Assembly (NCBI GenBank): GCA_051294375.1
Contig: CM119268.1
Location: 22,396,709-22,460,708 of the forward strand
From: Paraspadella gotoi
Lineage: Eukaryota; Chaetognatha
Direction of reading: 5' to 3'
DNA length: 64,000 nt
Shown here: piece by piece, positions 45,345 through 55,581 of the stretch
Position numbering within the stretch: the stretch's first letter is position 1
Layout: each line of letters begins with the position of its first letter
Program-made: the position numbers and the translations under genes
Notes under the pieces: model-generated
The model's input: only the letters and a program-made list of their open reading frames with translations
Database searches by the model: none
Told to the model about the DNA's origin: nothing

Positions 45345-48300
45345 CGTTTCGCTGGATTTTAATCATGTGGTTTTAGTTTAGAAACTGAAAAGGATTAATT
45401 TAAGTATAATTAATTATTTAAATTAAAATTTGTCGAGAGGAAAACAGATGTAAGGTAAGGTATTGATTACTTAGACTAAAGTTTTGCAAATTAGGCAACC
45501 TTTTTGAGCTGAAATTTATGTTATGTATAAAAGACAAAAACTAGTAACATACAGAATCACAGAAATCCCAATATTAAATCCGAGTACATATGTGACATAT
45601 GTGACATATGTCTTGTCGGACCTAAAAATTAAATGAAAATTAAAAAAAAAAAACCAAATGAAGAAATTCGGTAGGTCAACAATCGATCGTCGGTTCCAAG
45701 TTCTGCGAAGAAAAAACAGGTTTGGAGAGAGAGAGAGAGAGAAGGAGAGAGAAGAGAGAGAGATGAGAGAGAGAGACGAGATGAGCAGAGAAGAGAGGAG
45801 AGAGAGAGAGAGGAGAGAGAGAGAGAAAGCGATCGAGAAGGAGACGAAGAGAGAGAGAGAGAGAGAATAAGAGAGAGAGAAAAGGACGAGAAGAGAGAGA
45901 GAGAGACAGAGGAGAGAGGAGAGAGGAGAGAGATGAGAGATGAGAGAGCAATATCATCTTAACTTGCAAACGTTACAAATTATGTTAAAATCATTACTAG
46001 CATGAAGACTAATTTTGCTCTTTAAAAATCACAAGATTGTAAATAACCTTTTTTAGCTTAATCTATATATTTTTTAATTCTTATCTTTTTTTCTCGGTCT
46101 CCTGAATAGAATCCGGTTTCTTTATTAGAACTGGAATGACTACAAATCGGGAAAATAGGAATCCTTAAAATCCCTAATTGATAACCATGTAACTTCTAAA
46201 TAACTTCTTCTTTAAATACTAGTGGCTAAATCTTATCCGAGTCAACACCAAACTGCTATGTATATGTAAATTGTACACAAATACTATAAGAACAACTTCC
46301 TTATTCGATGACCTCTATTGACCCCGAACCGGACCAATTCTAACCGACACCCGCCCCCACAGCAAAGACGACACCACCGAACACTCCTCCGTCTCTCGCG
46401 TGGCGCCAACACTTTCGGCAAGGGCCGCGTCATTGCTAGACTGATACTTATCCAGTTTTTATCAAATAAATTGAAGTCAAGTAATAAAGTACTAAAGACT
46501 TTAGACTTAGTGATCTTAGAAATGAAGATCAATCGAGATTATTGAAAAAAAAAACGCCTCCCGAAATGTTTTTTATAACAATTAATTAAAATTAACCCGA
46601 AGAGAGAAAGATTAATTAATTTATAAAGTTCATGCGTGACTTTTTTGAAAATAAGGAAGTGTCACAATCCTAATGATTGCGAGAAACGAGAGAAAATTAG
46701 ACACTATTTTTTACCGAATTGTTTGATGACGATTTCTGTCAATAAATGAGTCGACTTGGTTGCTGAAGCAGAGTTAGTTGGATCGAATTGTTAAATAAAT
46801 AATTAATTCAATTACTAAACAATAAATTAATCAATACCATTTAAGAGGAACGTGAACAGAGATCAAATTTGACCATTTGTCCGCTCGCTCATTGACAATA
46901 AATCATCAATCCTATTATACGCCAATAGATTATAAAAAAAAATCAATAATCAAATAGTTCATTTACCCACAAAATCGTCCCTACCCTACACCCCTCTCTA
47001 ACTTAATTCTTAAGTAAGACTTAACAAACTGTATCGGTGACGAATGATCATCCTCCCACCTTTTGTTCCGGCCGACAAATCTGAGTTCGGCCGGACGGCA
47101 CCCAATGTCGCTCTTGAATTTCACTTCGTCCCATTCGTAACGCGTGTTCAATTTTTTTCCGGGAAAATTCGCCCTCGTAGGGAAACTTGTCGTACATTAT
47201 GGGTAAGTAAATGTCGACTGTACGAGTTTGGTAGTTGGTTGCCGGGCCAGAGCTTTTCTGCGCTAAGATGGGAATTAGAACATGATTAATAAAATATATC
47301 TAAAGTAATCAATATTTTTTAAACCTCAAAATGTAGTATAAGATGCAAGTTGCTCCACAAAGAAGTCCCAGTCTCACAATGTTTGCTCCGTAAGTTTGTC
47401 AATTTTCCGAGAAATGATCGTTATATTTCCTGAAATCAATCATTTTTTGTAACAAAGATATTATATTAATGAGCAACAATTCTAATAATCTAACTCTTAC
47501 CTTCCAAAATATGAGTACATCATATATTATTGTTTTCCTCTTCAATTGCTGACAAAATCGTCTCAGTTTTCTCTAAACCCAATATCATAATTCCACGTAC
47601 GTCTTCCAAATGGAGACCTTATTTAAATTAAGCAATAAGAATTTAATTTATTTTATTTATTTATTAGTAATTTCAAACCCTAACCTTCATATTTATTCTC
47701 TACCCACTTCCTGCCAAATATTGAAGGAGACATGAAGCAGCCAACCTCACCAAAGGTAAGGCTCTCCTCGTGAAAGGATCTCATAGTTGGACATAACTCA
47801 ATCCTAATTCTGACACTGTAGAAATTTTAAAGGACAGGAAAATAATTATGTTAGTGGAAAATAATTTCATAAATTTCGCAAATTTCAACAACATATCTGA
47901 TCATTGATAAACTTCATTAAAAACCAGTCTAACCATTTATTGATGGTAAGCCCAAGTCCTCCTGCGGAGTTAATAAATTAGAAGTGGGGTGATTTCTTCG
48001 TTAAAACTCTTCAAGGATCTTCTTTATGTTATTATCTGGGATGGAGGGATGTAGAGTCTACCTCGTTCTTAGAGATCGAGAAGACTTGTTTTCAATGGAA
48101 TTTTTGTTCAAATCTGATATCCAAAACAATATAAACGTTCCTGGTAAAAAATTCTGGTAAATATCATGTAAAAACACTTGTCGATCCTGTTGCATCTGAA
48201 GGGCTCGCATTTTTTTTCCTTGTCAATCATAACATCTGATATCAAACAAGCCAGAACAAATTAGACTGCTTCTGACGGAAAAATTTTTCGCATCTCTGAT

Positions 48301-49023
48301 TTTATATAGAAAGGAAAGGATTTTTTTCCTGAAAACGACATAAACGTGACTGAGGTATTGTATCCTGTTCAACAAATAAGTCCAATTTTGTTGAATTCTT
48401 GGCAAAAAGTGTCTGAAGGGCTCTCAAAAATTTTTCTTTACATTTTATTAGTATTGTGATTATTGATACGAGTCATGGTAAAAGTGAATATAGTCCATTT
48501 TGGTGAAATTTTTATTTAAAGTTAAAAAAGTAAAAGAGGACTTAACGATCGAATTCTAAGAGTTGTTCACCGGAGTCAGATTAGGATAAAATCTCTATGG
48601 CGAAAATCTTCCAAAGAAGTTGTGGTGAATTTTCCGAAGATTTTGGTTATATTTTCTATATTTATAGTCGGATGTTTTTGGAAACTTAATATTAACAATA
48701 TTGCCATCATTCTACCTGGCCGTTATAAGAATATATGTAAGAAAACCTCGGGCTTTGTTCGTCAGAGCTTATGTCCTAGGAGAAGGAGGGAGGCCGGTGA
48801 AAAACCACCATAACCTGACCAAAGTCAGGACATGAATGCTAAATTCTATAAAAAGTTTGGACATTTCATTTTCAACTTTAGCTTAATTTCTATTTTCTGT
48901 CCTTGAACATCTCACTCTCAAGCTCTTAACATCACTCTCTATTCAAACTCACTCTTCTCCTCATCCAGCATCTTCCCATCAACTGCCTCGACTACATCAG
49001 CCTCGATCCCCATCTTCTCCATC
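45345..49023 (-). pseudogene. copy R4: second COLGALT paralog, middle and 3' exons, indel-ridden
   Basis: Continues from copy C into the paralog, giving the most natural gene order. It holds a long GA tract (45725-45950). Minus-strand exon remains: about 47264-47030 (DIYLPIM exon), about 47620-47540 (ILEDDV exon), about 47840-47700 (GEVGCFMSH exon), and the start of the INLKRR exon at about 48960-49023 before the gap. Frames are disrupted. The stretch 46310-46440 matches 29.75-29.88 and 33.45-33.57 kb and has an open minus frame rich in Cys and Gly that could be a downstream exon, but I cannot identify it. Confidence 0.6.
48050..48777. mobile_element. unidentified insertion in the dispersed repeat
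   Basis: Splits the dispersed repeat between GGGATGGAGG and GGAGGCC, while R1 is uninterrupted at the same point. Internally, TCTGAAGGGCTC occurs twice (about 48196 and 48412). No coding frame with family features. Confidence 0.45.
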
Positions 49024-49188
49024 NNNNNNNNNNNNNNNNNNNNNNNNNNNNNNNNNNNNNNNNNNNNNNNNNNNNNNNNNNNNNNNNNNNNNNNNNNNNN
49101 NNNNNNNNNNNNNNNNNNNNNNNNNNNNNNNNNNNNNNNNNNNNNNNNNNNNNNNNNNNNNNNNNNNNNNNNNNNNNNNNNNNNNNNN
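49024..49188. other. assembly gap, 165 N
   Basis: 165 N interrupting the paralog exon that codes the INLKRR region. Comparison with R1 (about 31755-31815) suggests the missing bases are far fewer than 165. Confidence 0.98.
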
Positions 49189-51260
49189 GCGATCCAACCC
49201 GAGGGTGTCGCGAGGAGGTGGAGGTGGGAGGGTCAGGTGGTTGGAGTGAGGGGGGAGGGGGCGATCCCAAAAATCGTCGAGGAGAAATTGATTGAAGGAA
49301 TCTTTTAGAGTCTGAAGATGGAGAGAAAATATAGATTTAAAGTTTAAATCATACTATTTATAATTTTTTTAAAAATATTGGCTATTGTGGTCATTGCACG
49401 ATGCACCTTTAATAAAATATTGTCATCATCCTCACCACAAAAGCCGAATGATTTTTCGGATATCTCTAGCTCATTTGCATATTGTAGCATTAAAGATTAT
49501 GTCTCTTAAATTTTTCATTCGGTTTTCTTAAATGTTTGGTATGATCAATTCGCCGTTACTTTTAAAAATCATTCATAATCAATTCGTTATCCTTACTACA
49601 AAACTCCCAAATTGCCACAACCACCATTTTAATTTATTAGTCCCTAACCTCCAAAGAAGACTGGACTTCGTCCGGAAATGGGACACGACCGAAAAACTCT
49701 TCGTTCGAGACCCAAGGGGGAAGATTGAGGCGACGAGCATTGTAGTTGAAAGAGATGAGATCGTCTGAAGTGAAAGAGATTAGGAAAGAAAGACAGAAAG
49801 ATAGCTAGACAGTGCAATACGAACCATTAGAAACGTCGCTCTTAAACGATAATTCTTTCGACCTCTCGACATCAACCAGAAATGCTGAATGGACGACGGA
49901 ACTGAAAGACGCCGATTTTGTTTCGCCTCACGATGTCCACATAATCCTCGCTGCGGCTGGAAAGTGAAATTAGAGGAAAATGAAAAGACAAGAACTTTTA
50001 CTTGTTCAATCCGAGAATATGTATTTTTCATCTTTTTAAATGAGTTTTCTTAATATACGTAACACCAACAGACAGACAGACCGAAAGGATCTCATTTTAT
50101 GAAATTAAAAATTGGAAGAAAAATTAAGAAGGAAGAAAAGAATATTGTAAGAAACCTGGAAGAAAATGCTGCGGAGATACTAATTACTAGGACTTGAATC
50201 ATTGGTCTATCTTTACGAATTTACAGCATAATGACATAATGTACTTCTTATTTTCACACAATAAATCTCGATTTAACATTAAAATGAACTTTCGCAATCT
50301 CACCGATAGTAAAATCTTTCGTCGAAATCGCCCCAGAAATTCGAGTAAAGTGACCAACGTGAAGGTGAGGCTGTCAGAAGCGGAGCAATCACTGCCTTTC
50401 GATGTGAAATCAGCTTCGTCAATACTGAAGGGAAAATATTAAAATAAATTATAAATAATATTATTATCGGACGCTCGATTTAATGATAAACAACAGACAA
50501 TTTAACCGGATGGATTTCGTACGATGACATCGGAATCGAGATAAAAGACGAAATTGATTCCCTTTTGTCTCGCAAATTCCAGCGCCGCCTCGCGATGAAC
50601 CGTGATCGTTGAAAATCTATGGATGTTGACAAAAGACAGATTGTAAAATTAAACTGTTTATTATAACATTTACATTAGAATGGACTGTGACAGTTTATTA
50701 TGTTATTATCTTGTAAAAGGGATGGAGGTCTTAAAACTCCATAAGCCATAGCCTGTCTTAAGCTAAGGAGCTTCACAGAGCTTAGACTTTCACTTGCATA
50801 ATATAACAGTAATACAAACAACCAATTAATCCCAATGAGACATTGCAAAGCAGACCTCTCTTCGGTCCAGTCATTGAGCCCTCGCTCTCCGATGTAACCC
50901 TTTGGCGAATCATCCACGATCGCATTGACCTCAGCGTAGAATTGAGACACATGCTTCAACCATTGATTTAATAGATCTGCAATACCGTGAAGTTAAGGTT
51001 GTATGTACAATAGTACAATGTACGTAAAACTATGAGTTCCTACTATTCAAGCTCCTTTCCTCCGGCGACCTACTTGTGGAGTCGTCGACGCTGTGGTCGC
51101 ATCTGACGAAGAGGCTCGTCCTTGCTCTCGGATGTTGAAGAGAGTCGAGGCCTCCGAGGAAGTGGGGGAGGGTGTGGCCTTTGTTGCGGACGAGGATGAC
51201 GAGGAGGACGGAAGGAGGAGGAGGAGGAGTGGAGGATGCGACGGACTCTCCTTTGGACAT
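49189..51260 (-). CDS. second procollagen galactosyltransferase paralog, 5' exons
   Basis: Tandem paralog of the 19.7-24.5 kb gene. Exon 1 (51260-51074) has PPPPPSVLLVILVRNKGH; exon 2 (50976-50856) has FYAEVNAIVDDSPKGY; exon 3 (50616-50507) has FARQKGINFVFYLDSDV with the DxD; exon 4 (50424-50304) has AVIAPLL and LYSNFWGDFDERFYYR; exon 5 starts 49956 (YVDIVRRNKIG) and is then frameshifted; exon 7 (about 49315 down into the gap) has LKDSFNQFLL and a Pro run. Exons 1-4 are intact, with lengths and phases equal to the first paralog. Exon 1 lacks the signal-anchor: an in-frame TGA lies just upstream of the ATG at 51260, so a separate upstream exon or another start must supply ER entry. The 3' half is represented only by the noisy copies to the left. 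Confidence 0.75.
50690..50795. repeat. dispersed repeat, partial copy in paralog intron
   Basis: Keeps TTATTATCTTGTAAAAGGGA, TGGAGGTCTTAAAACTCCATA and AGCCTGTC, in an intron of the second COLGALT paralog. Confidence 0.65.
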
Positions 51261-52248
51261 TTTCGTCTTTCGCGACAAAAGTCAGAATCGGCGTCCACAG
51301 AAAAAGTCAAGAATATTGTGTGATGGACCATTCATGGCTCCTGTTTCGTTCATGGCGGGACGCTTCCTCAAGTGACCATGTAAGATCAAAGAAATTGTAT
51401 TCGTTACACTTAAGACAAAAAATTACTTCTTAAGGAGTTGATAAAGAGTTGAAAAATAATGGTTTGAAGTTTCGTGCGTGTCGTAGCGGGACTGAGAAAC
51501 CGGTTTAAACAGGCAACAGTCCGAAAAAGCCATTAGCTACTAAATTCGTTGCGAGATATTATACCTTTTTTCAAATTAGTTTCGCTTATCAAAATTGTGT
51601 TTCTTGTGTTACGCTAATAGGTTAATTAAAAGAATATATTTTGGTCAACCTTAAAGACTAATGCAAAAGTAGTTAGTACTCAGCTTTGGTTAGCTTAGTT
51701 TAGCCTTGAATCTTAATTATGGTCAACCTTTCCTTTTTCATGCGCAAAATAAGAAAATGAGCAATGATGAAACTAATATTTATTTCAATTTGACGTCAAA
51801 AACGGTAAAATAATGAAGTTACAAATGAGGTTTACAAGACAACAAAGAATTTTACATTTCGTAGTCTCTCATTGTTAGTGCGATAATGAATTAATGATAC
51901 CGATCGGGGAGTTTTTTTTAAAAATTCCTTAAAAGCAACCAAAAATGTTACAATAAATAACTTTGTACGAGAGTTGTTTGCTAATTACTAATTAGGAGTT
52001 AATCCAGGGATCAAAATCTATAAATTTATAACAATAATCAATAAAACCAAGAGTAAAACGTAAAAAATAAAGGAGTGGTGACTTAAATAAATATCAAATG
52101 GCAAAAAGTCATAAAAAAGACGAAGTTAGACAAGTTTTCCTTAAATAATACGTAATTTCATGTAAAAATTCTTTTCTTTGCCATGCTATCAACGACTAAT
52201 AACAAGTGAAGCAGCAAGCAAAGTTTTCCAAGTCAAAGCATACTAGTT
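51261..52248. other. intergenic region
   Basis: AT-rich spacer between the paralog's first coding exon and the 3' end of the next gene. The first 100 bp may contain an upstream exon or promoter of the paralog. No gene recognised. Confidence 0.5.
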
Positions 52249-55201
52249 TTACCCCAATACTTCCCCCAAAACTGATTGGCCTTCCTCCAAAGAGACGATG
52301 GCCTGCCCGCCCTCTGGATTCTCCATCGTTACTCTCAAATTCCCCTCGACAGGCAACAGAACCACTAACGCCCTCTTCCCGTCTTCAGTTGTAGTCATTC
52401 CTTGATGCGACACGACGAATTGGATTGGCTGATAGCGATGGATAACGCCGCCGTGAGGACAGCACTTGTCGCAGGAGCTGGAGCTGGAGCCGACGCAACA
52501 ATTCGCGCAACAACGAATGCAGGACCCGTCCTAAATGATCGATTTAAAAATTATTGTTTCAAATAGATCGTTGTTGAATTCATTTCAAACTTTTCTCTAA
52601 ATCGAAACGAAAGGATTACAATGTCAAATAAATTACATAAAATCGAAATCATAATCCGTAAATTCAAGTCCATACAATGATGTATTAAAATAAAACAAAA
52701 ATGAAGCGTGAAATTCGAAAGTTTTCGCGCTCCTATAGTCAAATAAGTCAAATAATTAACAATTAACAAACAGACGCATTAAATACTGAAATGAAATATT
52801 GTAAGGTTAATTATTTCGCTACCTTGTGCAATGCAGTCGAAGCCAAGATCACGCCCCAAACGCTCATGGTGAAATGATAGATGGCGAATAGCAAAATGAT
52901 TCCGTTAAGCGATATCAGCGTCGACACGTACATGTCCTCGTTTGGCGGGTAGTACCAGTCGCATTCCGTGTGATTATATCCCCATCTGTCCATTTTTGTC
53001 GTACAGTTTTCCTCGGGGGGAAGCTAGAGTGTGTAAAACGTACTATTTTAGTAATAAATTAGTATTACCCGATCTAGTACTTCAGGTATTTTTTCTTTTA
53101 TACATTTGAAAGCCAGGTTCTCTAGAGAGAGTCTTGTAGTTAATTGAAAGCTTGCAAGGTCCTGCTATGTTATTATCTTTTAAGAGGGATGAAGACTAAC
53201 CCACCATAGGCATAGCCTGTCCATAATTGAACTTCAAGTTCTCTCAAAAAAATTTCTTTTTTCCTTTAACTACTAAATCGATTTTCAATGAAACTTTTGA
53301 ATTAGTTCATTGGGTTGTTGCACTCAAGCTTTTAAATATTTATTAATATATAACAAAAGACAAAAATTTTTAAAAATTATATTTTTTAAGAACGGATTCC
53401 TATAGAGCTTGAAAAGTTAAATGAAAGTTAGTACTACATTTTTTAAAAATTTTGACAATAAATTAGTTAAAAATAGAAAAAACCTTAAAAAATCATCATC
53501 ATCATTGGCTGAATTTTATAGTTTTTTAAAATTTTCATTAATAAAACAAAAAAATTTAAAAAGTTGTATTAATAACCTTTATCTAACTTTTAAAGCTCTG
53601 TCAGAATCTATTAAAAAAAAATTGAAAAATTGAAAAAGATTTTTTAACTTTATATAGTAATAAAATAATCTTTAAATGCTTCCCGTGCGCTTATCAATAA
53701 ACTAAATTTTAAAAATTATTTTCATTTTCATATTCTCTAACAGTCACTTAACTATTATTTATTTGAGAGAACTTCTAGTTTTCAACCTGTTCCGACCTAC
53801 TGTCCAAAGTCAGGGGCCAGATAAGTTTGTTCCTTGTATGAACGTATAATTTTATATTAGTTGTACCAATTTCGGAGATAACTTTACATAGTCTACAATG
53901 GCCCACCTTCATATCCACATCGTATCGACTGATCGCAAAACACGCCCCGCCTCCTTCCAAAAACGAAATCACGCAGCAAAAGATCGATAAACATAGAAAG
54001 ATGATGATTTGCCCGTTGTTTCCAGTGGCGGCGGCCGATATTGCCGTCACGCCCACAATGACGTAAAACGGCGCCGCGAAGATGGCCATCCCGCTCGTCT
54101 GCGACATCCGCTCGTTAGCGTAGCCGACGCCGTAGACGAAGACGCAAATGGCGGCGATGTTGACGGTCGCTGAAGTGAGGCCGGTGGCGATTTGGGTGAC
54201 CCCGTTGAATCTTACGGCGAATGTGGCCAGGGCGGGGTTGGGGTTCTTAGAGAGGGAGAATTAAGATATCAATAATTTAATTAATTAAGTACAATCATTA
54301 ACCGATACCATATGGAAATCTTCATCGGTAAAAGCTCCGCCATGCTCGTCCAGTCTTGCCCAGTAGATCGAAAGGGAACAGAGAAAGATTCCCCAAAAAA
54401 TGAGCAAAGTTTCGACGAAAGCGGAAATAAAAGAAACTGCGAAAAGAGTGACAAAGACGGGGAACTGCCAACGCTCATCGGATCCGTAACCGTACAGTTG
54501 GTGACGATCTATGCTCATGAGGGCGAATCCTGGGAAAGAGAATGAAAATGACCGACATAAATAATTATAAATTACCTTAATTCCATTATAAATCATTAAA
54601 TCCTCTCCTACCCTTTCTGTTCAGTCCTTTAGATATTTGATTTTTTCAATAAATGACTTCCTTTCTTATTAGAAAATAAGAGCGAAAAGTATTTTTTTTA
54701 ACCATGTGTTGTATAGATGCTCCCTCTATTTCCAGAAGAACTAACATCCCTCTCCCTATTACATTAGTAAATATGCAATAATTAAATCTAATACTTTTGG
54801 GAAATATAATAAACTTTTATATTCGTTTTAAAATTTAGTCTAATATAAAAAATGCCAATGAGAATGATAAAGGTTCCCAAATCCGGATGCTTCGTACCGA
54901 TAATGATGACATTCGCAATGTTCAAAATCAACGACATGACGTTTAAAGTCAAAGCGACGACGATGGCGCACGACTTCCGTCCTGCGGCCGCCACGCGCAT
55001 CAAAATCCCGGTCACGATGTAAAAGACTCCGGCCCAAACGCCGGGACTCATCCACTGAGATTGAACTAACATTTTCTCGATGGCCAAACCGAGAACGAGA
55101 GTGGCGAGATTGAAGACAATGCAAATGGCGCCGAAGACGATTTGCAGATGGCCAGTCCTTTTGGCCGCGGGGGCGAGGAAAAATACATTTACTTTCCCCA
55201 T
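52249..55201 (-). CDS. eight-TM membrane protein made of two CD20-like modules, paralog 2 (448 aa)
   Basis: Exons (minus) 55201-54898, 54529-54309, 54245-53907, 53023-52823, 52530-52249 join in frame to 449 codons. Exons 1-2 (residues 1-175) code four TM segments, among them LQIVFGAICIVFNLATLVLG, VWAGVFYIVTGILMRVAAAG and ALTLNVMSLILNIANVIIIG. Exons 3-4 (176-355) code four more, starting VRFNGVTQIATGLTSATVNI and including IIIFLCLSIFCCVISFLEGG. The spacing and the WAGVFY...TG pattern recall MS4A/CD20-type four-TM proteins; the second half looks like a repeat of the first. Exon 5 is a cytosolic tail: eight Cys in CIRCCANCC...CDKCC, then a conserved QPIQFVVSHQGMTTT domain with ALVVLLP. Same exon layout as the gene upstream. 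Function unknown. Intron 3 holds the dispersed repeat with a nested MITE. Confidence 0.85.
53083..53870. repeat. dispersed repeat interrupted by a nested MITE-like element
   Basis: The repeat starts near TTTTATACATTTGAAAGCC, breaks at CATAGCCTGTCC (53222), and resumes CTGTCCAAAGTCAGGGGCC at 53800, ending TTAGTTGTACCAATTTC. The insert 53223-53799 ends TGTTCCGACCTA and is related in reverse to 42053-42661. CTGTCC on both sides marks a target duplication of at least 6 bp. Confidence 0.75.
54710..54770. repeat. short dispersed repeat shared with 9.3 kb
   Basis: Its reverse complement contains TTCTGGAAATAGAGGGAGCA followed by TCTATACAAC, a 30-bp exact match to about 9330-9360 near the tRNA-Leu gene. 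Weaker similarity (GGGAAGGGGAAGTC versus GGGAGAGGGATGTT) extends it. Confidence 0.65.
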
Positions 55202-55581
55202 TCTGTCCCCGCGGGGGAATGTTTGATATTCTTACACTGGAAAGAAAAAAAAATTTCTTGAAGTAAAAACCAAATGCTACAAAAAATATTAAAGCAAGTT
55301 AATTTCAACAAACAAATTGTATTTTTGTCATAAATATCAAAAGTTTAAATGTAAATCAATTACAACCGGAGGCACATTTTAGGTAAATCGTGACGAAATT
55401 GTTCAAACACTTTCCAGATGTTATTGCCACCCTGTGATTAATCTAAATTCTTTCAAAGTAGGTGCTCCAAAAATAAGCACTTTACAAATCAGCATCATGC
55501 AATATACATTATACGAGCATGGGACATTTTTTCCATTAAAGTTTACTCAAAAAAGCTGGCATGCAAACCAAACATGTCCTT

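Noticed and set aside
48992-49270. Open frames made mostly of X
   Set aside because: They cross the 165-N gap and have no real codons there. Only the flanking COLGALT exon pieces are meaningful.
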